NCBI GenBank assembly: GCA_023525715.1
Contig: CM042010.1
Location: 66,865,966-66,929,965, forward strand
From: Cichorium intybus
Taxonomy: Eukaryota; Streptophyta; Magnoliopsida; Asterales; Asteraceae
Length of the DNA: 64,000 bases
Reading direction: 5' to 3'
In this document: positions 1 through 12,236 of the stretch, piece after piece
How positions within the stretch are numbered: position 1 is the stretch's first letter
Layout of the letters: every line of letters starts with the position of its first letter
Notes under the pieces: model-generated
What the model was told of the DNA's origin: nothing
Seen by the model: only the letters and a program-made list of their open reading frames with translations
The model's database searches: none
Translations under genes and position numbers: made by a program

Positions 1-522
1 TGCTCGACCTCCTGGTATTGATATTGTTGTGGCGGAGGTTGTGGTTGCACATATTGTGTTTGTTGTGGTATGGTTTGAAAAGCGAGTTGTGGTTTAAAGA
101 TGGGTGGATGGTATTGTGGTTGTAATGGTTGTGATTGTTGCGGTTGAGAAATAGTTGCTTGCTGACGTGGCGGTGGGTTGCTATCTCGGGTCGGCACTCC
201 CCAAGCCAATGCAGCGGAAAAAGATTGGTTGTGGTTTGTCCAAAAGGTAGAACTATCGGCGGAGTGCATGCTGGTTTTGATGCAGGGGCTGAAACCGCAC
301 CACCAGTAGTACTCGTGCTACCAAAATGAAATTCTGACACTAGGGGTACAAATAGAATTCCCCCGGTTACCTCACCATAGGCTCATGGGTAACATCCTCT
401 ATACTAACACTACTGGGACTCATTCTATCTAGACGCCTACGCACACGATTCTTGCGCGCGTTTCGTTCGATTTCAGAGTCAAAAAACAAGGGTGATGTTT
501 GCCCACCCCGACGGGTACGCAT
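1..522 (-). pseudogene. Gag N-terminal fragment, degenerate
   Basis: From an ATG at 522-520 the minus strand encodes about 51 residues beginning MRTRRGGQTSPLFF and rich in Arg, ending at a TAA at 369-367. Below that the sequence continues in another frame as a Gln/Pro/Thr-rich stretch to the window edge, which is common for the N-terminal part of plant Gypsy Gag. The frame break and early stop indicate a decayed gene, and the rest lies outside the window. Confidence 0.45.
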
Positions 523-644
523 GCACTAGTGCAACACGCCCGTCAAAACCAAAAACAAAAATACTAACCAAACTCAAATCTCAAAACTAAAACTAAAAAT
601 CAGAAAACACCTCCCTACAGATCGTCCTATCTTAAGATCACAAC

Positions 645-662
645 TCCCCAGCAATGGCGCCA
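645..662 (-). other. Primer-binding site, tRNA-Asp type
   Basis: The minus strand reads TGGCGCCATTGCTGGGGA. This is complementary to the 3' end of plant tRNA-Asp(GUC) with about two mismatches (tRNA recalled from general knowledge). It starts 5 nt inside the LTR edge. Confidence 0.65.
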
Positions 663-667
663 AAATT

Positions 668-1648
668 TGACACGCCTAGGTCGTCGTGCGGTCAAAAATA
701 GTAAAATAAACCTCACTCACACTAGTACAGTGGTAGTCAGGGTCGATCCACAGGAGTTTCGTGGTCAAGATAAGACGATAGCTTACCAACTGTAGTGTCA
801 CGCTACAGCCAGAGGGACTAACTTCTACTTTCCCAAAACAATCCAAAAACACAATATCCAAACAATTGCTAAAAACCAAATCTAACATAAACTAAACTAA
901 ACTAAATCAATTTCTAAACTAGGTTTGCTTACTGGAATCAGAAACAGATCTCAAAATCAGAATCAAACAAGAACAATCCAAAAAGCATTCAAAGCAATAA
1001 AGCATAAATAATGGTAAATAATGCAAACCAACATGAACTGAATGATTAACTTGATTAAACTCCAATCCAGAAGGTTCATAACAGTAACATACGAAAATAA
1101 GAAGCTATAACCTACTGCTACTGGTTGTCACTATCCAGAAACACCAAGCTACAAGCTTAAAACAACTAAACTAATATTGAAAGCAAGTGAAAAACATAAA
1201 AATACCACAAAGGGCTGCTGAAATCTCGAAACTTGAGTCAAAGTCGCCGTAAGTCCACCTTAGGGTCTGATCTTCACCTCTGAAATTCGACAATATGGCC
1301 TCTATTTATAGTTATGGAAAATTAGAACCCGCACAGCGCAGAGCTCATACCCGTGGTGCACGTAGTACCTTATCTCCGTTTTATCGCGGTTTGAATTTCT
1401 TCCACCGCCTTAATTTTTGACGTGGCGCGTTGCGCACACATGCATTCCCGCGGCGAACGTGTTCAATCGACTCTTTTTGACTTTATCTTCAAATTTCTTC
1501 ATTTTTGTCCGCTTTTGGTCCCTGTTTGTAACTTTTCTTTGCAAACAAGCACAAGCACAAAAGTGTATACCAATGCATAAATGATATATTTTCACCAAGA
1601 ATAGGGCTCAACAACGACTAAAATACTTGATATTACTAGGCGTTGTCA
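668..1648 (-). repeat. 5' LTR of the left-edge Gypsy element
   Basis: The boundaries are set by TG...CA ends lying in an unusually long terminal inverted repeat: TGACACGCCTAG at 668 and CTAGGCGTTGTCA ending at 1648. The left end lies 5 nt from the primer-binding site. No copy of the 3' LTR is in the window, so neither its age nor the target duplication can be judged. Confidence 0.7.
1302..1310 (-). promoter_or_regulatory. TATA box in LTR
   Basis: The minus strand reads TATAAATAG inside the LTR, the right orientation to drive the element. The position is inferred from motif and context only. Confidence 0.5.
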
Positions 1649-2661
1649 ACATTCTTCAAGCGTTGGACTGTTAGACATTTGACACCTCAGACCTGCCGGT
1701 GTAGCTGTAGCTAACAGCTCAGGTGCAGGGTTGTTAATCCTGTATAGATCTATACTCAAATATCACGCTTTCTTACCGAGACTATGGTTATAATTGTCAG
1801 GAGTTATAGTGTGAGTACTTAAAAGTACTATGAAGACCCGTCTCACAAAAATGTATGTATTATCAACCCATTTACGTTTATTTGTTAAGAAAACCCTTCT
1901 TATTGTTCGCTGTTATTTTATTCTCAAAACAACGTTATTATGTATAGTAATTATATATTTCTATATAATAACTTTGTATTGTACAAAATGTCATAGAAAA
2001 CCCCGAGATAATCGTAAACTATTCCTATAATAGTTCATCTATAGTACTTTTCGTTGTAACAAACTTAATTTTACGAATATAGTTTAATTAGCTTGTTTTG
2101 GAACTAATAGTTCATGCATAGTATTCTACGGTTTGCATCTTTTACTCAACACAAATGTATAGTAATGTTTACAATGTTTATATCCGAACATAGTCCGAGT
2201 CAAACACGTTTATACGCTAAATAATAGTTGTAAACTTGTGTAAATCATTTGTCAAGGCATATAGACGCATTTAAACTCGTGTGAAACAATATTTATAGCA
2301 TAATATCTTGTATTCTCACTCTAAAAGTTTCTGGAAGGTAAAATGGATGGGTATAAACTCACCCTTGAAGCATGCTTCTATCGAGAAATGACTGTAGGTT
2401 CGGAAGATCGACAGCAGGGGTGATGATTTGAGTTTCAGAACTTAAGGACCTTCGGACAAAGCGAAAACCCAACGGTTTTACGAAATCTTAGCGTGTGTAA
2501 ACGAAATAAAAGCTGTGTATTATCACTTAGAATCATCAAAGGAAGCTAACTTACCAAGTATGAGACGATTTACACTTAGAAAAGTGGCGGAGGGTGGCGG
2601 TTCGCGGTGGTGCTGAAGAAGGCAGGGCGGTCGAGAGAGAGATTTGGATTTGAGAGGATTT
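1649..2661. other. Unassigned AT-rich stretch, possible old Gypsy LTR remnant
   Basis: No convincing ORF. Around 2355-2390 there is an 'actcaccc' phrase like the one repeated in the other Gypsy-type LTRs of this window (near 22142, 32972, 43708, 50308). At 2585-2635 there is a GC-rich patch comparable to the GC-rich cassette of those LTRs. This suggests a minus-strand LTR remnant into which the Copia element at 2667 inserted. The ends were not found. Confidence 0.3.
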
Positions 2662-2666
2662 TGGAG

Positions 2667-3071
2667 TGTAGGTCCCAAATATTCTATGGATCATAAAGAT
2701 ATCAATCAAATAATAAGAACAAGGAGATTTAAGCTTCAATGCACTCTTGTATTAATCAAGACTAGTACATAAGCTTGGATGAATGCCAAGAATAGTAACT
2801 CTTTCTCTCTCTCTTTCTAGGTTAGCACAATTCTCTAGGCACTCAACATGACAAATGATGTCATAACAAGCTTAAATACTCTAGACCTAATGACCTAGCC
2901 CATGGACTAATCCACAAGCCCAAAATGGCGTGGACCACAAGGACCAAAATCGAACAACCTAGTGTTGTTCGGCCATCCCATCAAAATTACAAATAAAGCC
3001 CATTTAAAATATCTATAACAATTTTAGTCCTAATACATAAAGATTAAACCAAACTAAATTAATTCCCAGCT
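2667..3071 (-). repeat. 3' LTR of Copia-1
   Basis: Matches 11576-11971 over its whole length apart from about 15 substitutions and a short CT-repeat indel. The right edge has drifted (cccagcta against cccaaca in the other LTR), so the end is accurate to 1-2 bp. It is preceded on the minus strand by a polypurine tract. Confidence 0.92.
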
Positions 3072-3072
3072 A

Positions 3073-3084
3073 TCTCCCCCTTGG
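3073..3084 (-). other. Polypurine tract of Copia-1
   Basis: The minus strand reads CCAAGGGGGAGA directly before the 3' LTR, the usual site for plus-strand DNA priming. Confidence 0.75.
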
Positions 3085-4670
3085 TTTAATGCTTTTATTT
3101 ATCTTTAGGCTTCACTTGAATATAGACGTCAGTTGAATACTACAGAAAATCCTCAACAATCTCCCCCTCAAATGGACAATCTCCTCCATAACAGGAAAAT
3201 CTTCCTCTTAGCAGGCAACAGGAGTGAATGTTGATGGAATTCAGCACATTGCAGCAGCAACTTCGTCTTCGATGCAGGTCGTCATCAGATTTGGATTGGA
3301 AGCGCTTTGGTCAATAAAGCATGTCTAGAATCAGCACATCCAGCTTTTGATTTGACTTTGACTTTGACTGGAGTCTGACTCTTCTTCTCTTCATCTTGAT
3401 CACTTGAGGTGTTAATGTAGTAACAAGTTGACTGAGGAGGAATTCAAACAATTTCTCACATGGAATTCAACTTCACCTTCTTCGGGAACACAATTTGTGT
3501 TGAAATTCTTGAACGCTTCATTTTACTGACGCTTCTCGATACAATCACTAATCAGCAAATCTTGTGGATCACTGAGTTAGAAACTCTCACCACAGTTGTT
3601 CAAGGATTCATCCTTGGCTCAGAATGAGACTTCTCGCAGTATCTGTGTAAACCCAGGGGACCGCACTGTGATTGTTTGAGTATCGGTGAAGTACTCGTGG
3701 CCGTTTTGATTTAGGCCCCTGCATATCCTTGATCAAAGATCTCAATGCAGTTGACAAGTTGACAAGTCAACTTGGCTCTTGGCGAGACGTTCAATGGTAT
3801 CCAAACTCTGCGGAGTGTACCATTGTAGTGCCAATTTTGAATCAGGTAAGGTTGTTGGGGTCTCACAGCTATTGTGGTAAACAACAACGATCACTGACCC
3901 AGAATTTCAATGTTTCATCAATGTCATGTAATATCACATTGAATCACAAACATTTGTTTAGAAGAAGTTTTAGGTCAAGAGTGGTATGAGCATGTAATAT
4001 GTCTTGGCTATTAGACATACCCATCGGCTAGACTTTTGAATTGTTATCAGTGTATGGTTTATTACACTGAGTCATCCAACTCTTGAATTAGAAGCTTTGT
4101 ATGTAAGAAAGGTTGTTTGTGCCTCACATATACTACTGGTGTTGTAGCAGAGATCACTAGAATAGAATGTCGAAATATCATCATCACTTGGTTTAAAGTG
4201 ATGAATCGTCTATTTCTTGCATCAGAAATGTAAAGGTGGTTGAGAAAGGATTGGTGCGTGTGATAGACTACGATATGTAGTCTAACCATCGGCACAGAAT
4301 TTTTAACTCTCGACTTCGAGTGGTTTCTCTCAAAGTGTCTAGAAGTTGGTGTTGCTCAAGAAAAACACTTAGATTGGTTAAGAAGCGGTTGTCAGTGCTT
4401 CACACTCATTGAGGTGTATCAATGAGGATCACAAACACTTAAAAATTACCTCAGCAGTGAGTGGTATAAACTCGGTGCGTCGTCGGTAGGTAATACTGTT
4501 TTTGGATTTTTAAGTTTTTGTAATTTTTTTGTTTGTTTTTGAAAGTTTCTAATTTTTGTTTTGTTTTACTTCTCCTCCTAAATTTTTGCATGGGAAGAAT
4601 AGCGGAAATAAAACATGTACAAATTTTAACGAAAACAAAATTAAAGTAAGAAAATATATACAGAAATGAT
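3085..4670 (-). other. Noncoding 3' internal region of Copia-1
   Basis: About 1.6 kb between the end of RNase H and the polypurine tract. ORFs here are short on both strands and none looks like an envelope-like protein, although some SIRE relatives carry an extra ORF at this place. No structure of note was seen. Confidence 0.6.
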
Positions 4671-5388
4671 TTAATAATTAGTGAAACGTATCATTTTAAG
4701 CATCTCTACAAGCACATTGAATCGAGCTTTTGCAACAGGTTTTGTGAATAAGTCCGCCACATTATTATCAGTGTGGACTTTTTCAAGATGAATCAATTTT
4801 CGTTCGAAGCAATCTCTGATAAAATGAATTTTAATATCAATTTTCTTGGTCTTAGAATGCTAGACAGGATTTTTCACAATTTGGATAGCAGCTTCATTGT
4901 CACAGAAGATTGGAGTGTCAAGAAAGTTCACACCGTAATCAAGGAGCTGATGTTGCATCCAGATGACTTGAAAACAGCAGGCCGAGGCAGCGACATACTC
5001 AGCTTCTACTGTAGACGTTGACACGGTGTGTTGTTTTTTGCATTGCCATGAGATCAGCCTATCTCCTAGAAATTGACATCCAGCACTGGTGGACTTTCTG
5101 TCAATTTCACACCCTCCGTAGTTGCTATCTGAAAAAGCGTAAATATCAAATTCACGGTTCTTTGGATACCAGAGACCAAATTTTGGTCTCTCTTTAAGGT
5201 ATCTAAAGATCCGTTTGACAGCATCTAGATGAGAAGGTTTAGGATTAGCCTGATAGCGAGCACTCTGGCAGACTGCAAAAACGATATCCGGTCTGCTAGC
5301 AGTCAGGTACATCAACGAACCGATCATCGAACGATAGTAAGTTTGATCAACTGATTGGTCGTCTGAGTCTGAAGATAGCAGGGTCACT
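4671..5388 (-). pseudogene. Copia-1 RNase H domain
   Basis: The frame runs from about 5388 to a TAA at 4673-4671. Visible Copia RNase H landmarks are SRPDIVFAVCQ (where RT passes into RNase H), the acidic DSNYGG, EAEYVAAS and CDNEAAI, then a C-terminal ADLFTKP. One in-frame TAG at 4862-4860, where the family normally has Gln, breaks it. The RT part ends upstream in another frame, so a 1-nt indel near 5390 separates them. Confidence 0.85.
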
Positions 5389-6705
5389 CAGCCATTGGAG
5401 TGTTAGCCTCTTTTGCATCCTTGAAACCGAACTTTGCAAGAATATCCTACACATACTTCGCTTGATGAAGCAGGATACCCGTTGAACTCTGTTTCACTTG
5501 AAACCCGAGAAACATTGTCATCTCTCCCAACAAACTCATCTCAAATCTTTTCTTCATCACTGTTTCAAACTCCTTGCACAAAACATCGCTTGTAGAACCA
5601 AAGAAGATGTCATCCACATAGATCTGGACAACGATTTGATCATCATTTTGGCGCTTGATGAACAGAGTCTGATCAATACTTCCACGAGTGTAACCGTGCT
5701 GCAGCAAGTCTTCCGTCAAGGTAGCATACCAAGCACGAGGGGCTTGATGTAGACCATAAAGGGCTTTATCAAGCTTGTAGAGGTGATTCAGAAACTTGGA
5801 GTTGATGAAACTAGGAGGTTGATCAACATAAATTTCCTCTTTCACCTCTCCGTACAAGAATGTTGTCTTGACGTGTATTTGGTAGTCGGTAAAATTCATG
5901 TAAGAAGCGTAGGCAAGGAAGATCCGAATCGCTTCAAGTCGCGCCACAGGAGCATATACTTTCGTGTAATCAAGTCCTTCTATCTGTCTAAAGCCTCGAA
6001 CCACCAGGCGTGCCTTGTTTCACACGATCACTTGTGAATCATCTTGCTTGTTGTGAAACACCCATCTTGTATCTAAAGCTTTCTTTCCTTCAGGTAGTTC
6101 CACCAATTGACAGACATTCAACTTCTCGAACTGGTTCAACTCCTCATGCATTGCATCCACCCAACTAGGTTCATTGAGTGCCATCTCTACGTTCTTCGGT
6201 TCAATTTGAGAAATGAAGCACGAATAGAGACACTCGTTGACTTGACCACTTTGGCTTCTGGTTATGACACCATCATCCAGAGGGCCAATAACATTGTCGA
6301 TTGGATGGTCCCATTGAATTCTTGAAGGGACTTCATATTGGAGCGAGGCAGTAGAGACCGAAAGATTGGTTATATTCTCAACCCTTTCTGCGCCAGAAGC
6401 ACCTCTATCAGAATCTCTGAAGTCGTGAGAGGTACTTGCAATGTACTCGTCAGGAATCCTTTCTGGAAAGAGAGAATCCATGAGAGTAGAGTCAAACAGA
6501 TCAGCAGGATCAGGTTGAATAACATCTTCAAGGGTAGATGATTTCTCAGTAACTAGGGTATCGCCAACAACTTGGGATGAAACATCAGGAGCATCCTCAG
6601 TAATGGAAGCAGACACAGGAGATGCGTCATCATTTGGAATTTGATCTTGAATAATGACAGACGGGGTGATAAGATCAGGAATGATATCATCAACATCTTC
6701 TCTGT
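5389..6705 (-). pseudogene. Copia-1 integrase C-terminal linker and reverse transcriptase
   Basis: RT begins near 6190 (WVDAMHEELNQFEKL), continues through ALYGLHQAPRAWY and keeps the catalytic YVDD (near 5610). The variable linker between integrase and RT lies upstream (6200-6700). In-frame stops occur near 6018 and 5447. A frameshift near 6705 separates the linker from integrase and another near 5390 separates RT from RNase H. The catalytic residues survive but the polyprotein does not. Confidence 0.87.
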
Positions 6706-8136
6706 TGGTTCCACTGGGGCTGGGTTGTCACCTGAAACAACATCAGAAAGCACATAGAAAGGTTTAAACAGTTCAGAATAATCAAACAGCCAGTCAGGTC
6801 CAACACGGGCATCAGTTGGATTCTCTTCAAGCCAGCGAACATCAAATGATTCCACGATTTGCTTTGTCGCCTTGTTGTACACTCGATACGCGGTTTTATT
6901 CGCATATCTAAAGAAGTAACAATCATCCGCCTTGGAGTTGAACTTCGGAGCAGCTTCAAGATGAAGTAGAGTGCAAGGACAGCCAAAGGTGCGAAAATGT
7001 GAAACATTTGGCTTGCGACCATAAATAATCTTGTAAGGTGTCTTCATTTGAGGTTTATTGATGATGACCCGATTCTAAACATAGCAGGCTGTGTTGATGG
7101 CTTCAGCCCAGAAAATCACCAGCAGTTTAGAATCGCATAGCATGGTACGCGTAGCATCAATAAGTGTTCTGTTCCGTTGCTCAGCAACACCGTTCTGTTA
7201 AGGAGTACGAGCAGCACTAAACTGACGCAGGATACCCTTGTCTGCACAAAACTTGTTAAGAACTGCATTCTTGAATTCCGTTCCATTGTCGCATCTGATG
7301 GCCTTCAGTTTCTGATTCATCTGATTTTCAATGAGCTTGATGAATCTAATGACCAGATCTGCAGTTTCACTTTTCTTCTTTAAGAAGAAAACCAATGTAA
7401 AACGTGAGTAGTCATCAATAATAACAAGACATTAAGAACTGCGATTGAGACTGAGAACATTAACCGGGCTAAATAGATCCATGTGAATTAGCTGAAGAAT
7501 CGAATCAATGGAATTGATATGCTTGGGCTTATGTGACTTTCTGTGATGTTTGCCTTGAGCACAGGCAACACATTTCTCGAATGTAATGAAGTCCTTGATT
7601 GGAAGTCTAGCAACCATGTCGTTCTTTGCTAGACGATTCAGATTCTTTGCATTGACATGACCGAGACGTCTGTGCCACAACATTGTGCTTTGTTCTACAG
7701 CTCAGGAGAATAAGCAGGTGGCATTTTCGAGAGTATTGTGATTCATGTGGATGATGTAAGCATTGCTCTTCCGTTCCGATCGAACAAGAATCCACTCCTT
7801 TGGAATGACTATGCCGGGCTTGAGAATCAGACATTCCTTCTTCGTGAAGTGCGTTGAAAAACCCTTGTCACATATTTGAGAAACGCTCAGCAGACTGTGC
7901 TTGAGCTCAGGTACAAAGTTCACGTTCCCAAACTTCAACACACCATTCGACACCGTCCCTCTTTGCGTGATCATCCCTTTTTCACCTCCCGCGAAGTAAA
8001 CACATCCCCCGTTGAATTTCTCAATGTCGTGTAATTGGGACATGTCGCCTGTCATGTGCCTAGAACAACCACTATCAACATACCAAGGTCTGCTGATATT
8101 CCTCCGTAACTGTTCCTGCACAAGTCGTGGGATCAA
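6706..8136 (-). pseudogene. Copia-1 protease, pre-integrase and integrase
   Basis: All in one minus-strand frame. Protease active site WYVDSGCSRHM lies near 8075. The zinc-binding GAG-pre-integrase part has HRRLGH and CVACAQGKHH (7680-7550). The integrase core has IDDYSRFT and CDNGTEF, with its catalytic Glu just after the stop near 7198. The C-terminal FGCPC motif lies near 6985. Three in-frame stops (near 7432, 7198 and 7074) cut the frame; two fall at positions that are usually Gln. The frame differs from gag, with the change near 8136. Confidence 0.87.
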
Positions 8137-10850
8137 TTAGATTTAGGAACCCAGTTCATACGGAAATTGGGTTTACCTTCACTATCAACACATCTAGCAG
8201 ATTCAAATCTCATATCACGTTGATCAAGTATTGGTGAGACATTTGAAAATGTTTTAACACTGCCTTTGGGAACCCATTTCATATTTGGTTTAAAACGTTT
8301 TTCTTTTGACCAAATTGGAACATTAGCATTTAAAGAAGAATTAGAACTACTAGAAGTTGATTCTAGAGAAGACTTGGGTCTTACAAAAGTTGGTAAGCCA
8401 TAGTTACTTCTAGAAGCAGTTCTATTCCAGGCATTCGTGTTATTTTGATTTCTCTTTCTAGAACGTGTCCTTGAGGGTTTTCTCTTATAAGATTTCCCTT
8501 TTGGCACATTCTGCAAAAATGATTCATTTTGACAAGCATACATGTGTCGGGGACAATTCCTGGCAATGTGACCGGCAATTCCATAGTTAAAACAAGTCTG
8601 TCTCTTTAAAGGAGTATTGGAATTTTGTCTAGGTCTAAATTTAAGCAAATTATTCCCACACACACATATACAAGCAACATATTTAACAGTCAAATTCTTC
8701 TTACTAGCAGGTTTAGAATCAACATCACATAAAGGTTTTGAAATAACAGGAGTCTTAGAATTAAAATTAACATCAACAAAATCATCAGAATTAGTCTTCA
8801 AACAGTTTTGAATAGAATTTAAAGCAGGCGAGTCTTCAACTTCCTCAATCTTCGATTTTAATTTATCTGCACATGAGATAGAAACATCAGTATTTTTCAT
8901 TTCAGAACTCTCAGCGGTGCCAGATGTACTTGGTTGAATGTAATTTGATAAGAAACAGTCTTCAGATTCTTCAGTGTTTGGTGATGGAGTAAAATTATTA
9001 TTGTAGAGAGGGGGAACAGCACTATAACCTAGACCTTCACCTTGTATGGTTGACCAAACAGTTTGTTTTTTCAAAATAGTTTCAACTACTTCATTAGACA
9101 CATAAATTTTCTTAAATGTTGATTCTTCCTGTAGGAATTTTATTTTTAATGCATTTAATTCAGCAGTCAAACTAGCAATATCTTCATCGGCAAACCTAAG
9201 TTGACATCTAGTATTGCTAAGTTCATGTTGTATTTGTTAGAAATTAGAAATTTTGGGATCTAAGGCTTCTTGAAGGGGCTTTAATTTCTTTTTATGCTTA
9301 TAGACAAGGCTTTCGGTTTCTAAAACATCTCTCATAAGATTTTCATGTAATTCACGATATTTAGCAATTATATCAATACGGGACTGAGAGGAACAAGAAG
9401 TTTCACTAACCTCATCACCGGCAGGAGTGGTAGATACCATGAAGGCAAACTGCAAGTCCATCATCTCTCCTTCAGCAGCATCCACGTCCAACTCTCCTTC
9501 AATCTGGGTGAGGTGAGCTCTGCGTTCTCCATTCAGGTTCAGGTCTTGCAGTTGGTCTTCCCAGGTAAACTACTGAGCCACCATTTCCCTTTCAGCATTT
9601 TGAGGACGAGCACCATCGCTATTTGTTCCAACCGGCACCATGGTTCTGTCTTGATTCTCCATTCTAGGTTTAGTGCACTCACAAGAAAAATGACCAAGCT
9701 CGTTGCAGTTGAAACACCTCAGATTTTCCTTGCTGAGACTCATCTTCCTATCACCAAGGTTGTTCACCCAGTTGTTTCCTCCAGTCCGTTGAGTAAACTT
9801 CTTGGCCCTATGCACCGCCATAGCAATGTGCCAAGAGATGTCCATCTCTTCCAAGTCATCTGGGTTGATTTGATCTAAGTCTCCAGCAGTCATAGGGTGA
9901 AACAGTTCACCGGCTACCAATGCATTGTAACAGTTTAAGAGACCAGCCATCAAACCAAGATTATCTTTAGTGCCTTGAGGAAGAGGTTGAGCAACAGATG
10001 GGGTCTTGCTAGAAGAAGCAGCAACGGGTGGAGCAGGAGATGCCATAGAGGATGAACTGGATTGAAATTGAGTTGGGGCTTTAGAAGTGGCATGACTGGT
10101 AGCTTGGACAGAGAAAGCATTGTTAGTTGAAGTACTGATGTTAGCAGATTGGTACGAGCTATCATGATTTATTTCTCTCTGCTTGTCATCCATGTCACAA
10201 GATTTAATGATAGCTATAATCTCAGAAAGTGAGAGTCTAGCTAAGTCTTTGGTCTTCTTGATGACAGCCACATTCACGTCCCAGGTTCTAGGAAGTGAAT
10301 TGAAAAGCTTATTGTTTACATCAATCATGGGAAATAAAATCCCAGAAGTGGATAACTTTGTGTGAAGGGTAGTGAACTCTTGAAGTTGGGCTTCCAAAGA
10401 TTCTCCAAGAATGTGATTAAACATGTTGAACCTTTGGCGAAACATATCTTGTATACTTTGCTTCATGTCTTCATTGCCCTCATACACGTCAATCAAGGCG
10501 TCCAACATAGATTTAGCAGTTGTGTATTGACGGAAACCCTGAGCAATTTCAGGAGAAAGTGCCATAGATAGGGTAGCAAGAGCTCTTTGAAACGGTTCCA
10601 CCTTCTCAAAGTCCAAGTCAGTGTAATCTTCAAACGGTTTGTCCACCAAAACTTCACCTCTCATCATAGTAACTCTAACTGGTGGATGAAGAAAACATTT
10701 CCACAGCTTCACGTCTTTCATTTTGATGTATTGTTCAAACCGGTACTTCCATTCGGTAAAACCTTCAGCTTTAATCAAATGAGGAATACGGGAAACGGTA
10801 CCCATAATCGAATCGAGGTCACTACTAACGGATGACATTGCAGGATCCAT
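8133..10850 (-). pseudogene. Copia-1 Gag, long form
   Basis: A single frame from ATG 10850 to a TGA at 8135-8133, about 905 codons, interrupted only by a TAG (9572-9570) and a TAA (9239-9237). The N-terminal 230 residues are a UBN2/Copia-type Gag domain. A CCHC zinc knuckle, CFNCNELGHFSCEC, lies near residue 390. Next come a Lys/Glu-rich segment of coiled-coil style and a second knuckle-like CFNYGIAGHIARNC (near 8580) in which Tyr replaces the second Cys. Gag packages element RNA into cytoplasmic particles. The unusual length fits SIRE-type elements. Confidence 0.85.
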
Positions 10851-11561
10851 CGGTAAATTTTAAAGTTCGAGAAATTAAATTACAATTTTAAATTTGCAAG
10901 AGCAAAATTAAAAATCGCGAGTTCGAAAAATAAAGCGACACCGAGCAACCGATCACGAGGAGCGAATAAAGGTTCACGTGAATAAATGGCTTAACAGAAC
11001 AACAAAAGTTGACCAAGCAAAAATTAAACCGAGCAACCAAGTCGATCAAACAACTAAGGCGGGAACAAAAACTGATTAACTGCACAGACTGAAAAACTTC
11101 AAAGCACCGAAAAACTAGTTGACCGAGTAACCTTCACTAGTACCGAGTAACTGGATGGTGACCGAACAACTAGCACTCAGAAAAAAAATTACACCAAACA
11201 GCAGGAACCGATTAACCAGGAAACCAAGTAAACCGAATAGCTATGAGAACCGATTAACCAGCTAATGGGCCTACCGAGCCACTTCAATCATGACCGAAAA
11301 ACAAACAGCAAAACCTAATCTCCCTTCCGCCGCCGTCGAACAACCAAAGGGATCAGACCGAGTAACCCAAAATCACGACAGACAGCCACCGAAAAGCACT
11401 TTTTGGATCAAAAAGTGGATTGTTAATACTTTTTGCTTGAAGATATCGAAGAACACCAAGAACTTTAATCCAAAAAACACCAAAACAGTCCGAAAAACAC
11501 AAAAAAACGGATCAAACTCACTAAATCTCCAAGAACAAAATATGAATGATATAAAAAACAA

Positions 11562-11573
11562 GCTCTGATACCA
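11562..11573 (-). other. Primer-binding site, initiator tRNA-Met
   Basis: The minus strand reads TGGTATCAGAGC, complementary to the 3' end of plant initiator tRNA-Met, 2 nt from the 5' LTR edge at 11576. Confidence 0.9.
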
Positions 11574-11575
11574 AT

Positions 11576-11971
11576 TGTAGGACCCAAATATTCTATGGAT
11601 CACAAAGATATCAATCAAATCATAAGAACAAGGATATTTAAGCTTCAATGCACTCTTGTATTAATCAAGACTAGTACATAAGCTTGGATGAATGCCAAGA
11701 ACAATAACTCACTCTCTCTAGGTTAGCACAATTCTCTAGGCACTCAACATGACAAATGATGTCATAACAAGCTTAAATACTCTAGACCTAATGACCTAGC
11801 CCATGGACTAATCCACAAGCCCAAAATGGGATGGATACAAGGACCAAAACCGAACAACCTAGTGTTGTTCGGCCATCCTATCGAAATTACAAATAAAGCC
11901 CATTTAAAATATCTATAACAATTTTAGTCCTAATAAATAAATATTAAACCAAACTAAATTAATTCCCAACA
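11576..11971 (-). repeat. 5' LTR of Copia-1
   Basis: The minus strand begins TGTTGGGAATTAA and ends CCTACA. It is flanked on the right by the target duplication TGGAG at 11972-11976. It is the partner of 2667-3071. Confidence 0.93.
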
Positions 11972-11976
11972 TGGAG

Positions 11977-12236
11977 TGAAAGCTGGGGTTTGTGTCTAAT
12001 GAAATGGGAGATGCCGATTAAAAGAGTGGTCAGTTAACTTTAAGTCACATCACTTAGTCATGGTCGTACTTTGTAGCCTTTGACTTTGTAATTTGAGTGA
12101 CATGTGCATTGGAACTTGGTATTGGCAGTTGATGAGAGTAAGGATTAGAATGATGTCCTCCTCTTATAAGGTAGACGTTGCATGCAAAAATGATGGGTCC
12201 TGAAACATGTTCAACAAGTGGATGTGGTTCAGCCAT
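11977..12236. other. Unassigned flank of Copia-1
   Basis: Continuation of the pre-insertion sequence interrupted by Copia-1. No ORF or recognisable element. Confidence 0.5.

Larger units (their letters stand above)
1..1648 (-). mobile_element. Ty3/Gypsy LTR retrotransposon, 5' end only
   Basis: Read on the minus strand, a 981-bp LTR (668-1648) is followed by a tRNA-Asp-type primer-binding site (645-662) and the start of a gag-like reading frame (from 522 downwards). The internal region leaves the window at position 1, so the pol genes and the second LTR cannot be seen. A tRNA-Asp primer is typical of the Tat/Athila side of plant Gypsy elements; the lineage is inferred, not demonstrated. Confidence 0.7.
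2667..11971 (-). mobile_element. Complete but decayed Ty1/Copia retrotransposon (Copia-1)
   Basis: Two LTRs of about 400 bp bound a 9.3-kb element, flanked by an exact 5-bp target duplication TGGAG (2662-2666 and 11972-11976). The order on the minus strand is 5' LTR, initiator-Met primer site, long gag, protease, integrase, RT, RNase H, a 1.6-kb noncoding 3' stretch, polypurine tract, 3' LTR. Integrase before RT defines Copia. The long gag and RT style suggest the SIRE/Maximus lineage (inference). The LTRs differ at about 15 sites by eye (near 4%). Coding parts carry several stops and at least three frame changes, so it is not autonomous now. Confidence 0.92.

Noticed and set aside
2551..2661. 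Splice-donor-like site near 2556 and a 5'-UTR-like CT-rich stretch
   Set aside because: Suggested a gene interrupted by Copia-1, but the same features occur in Gypsy LTRs of this window, and no exon could be recognised.
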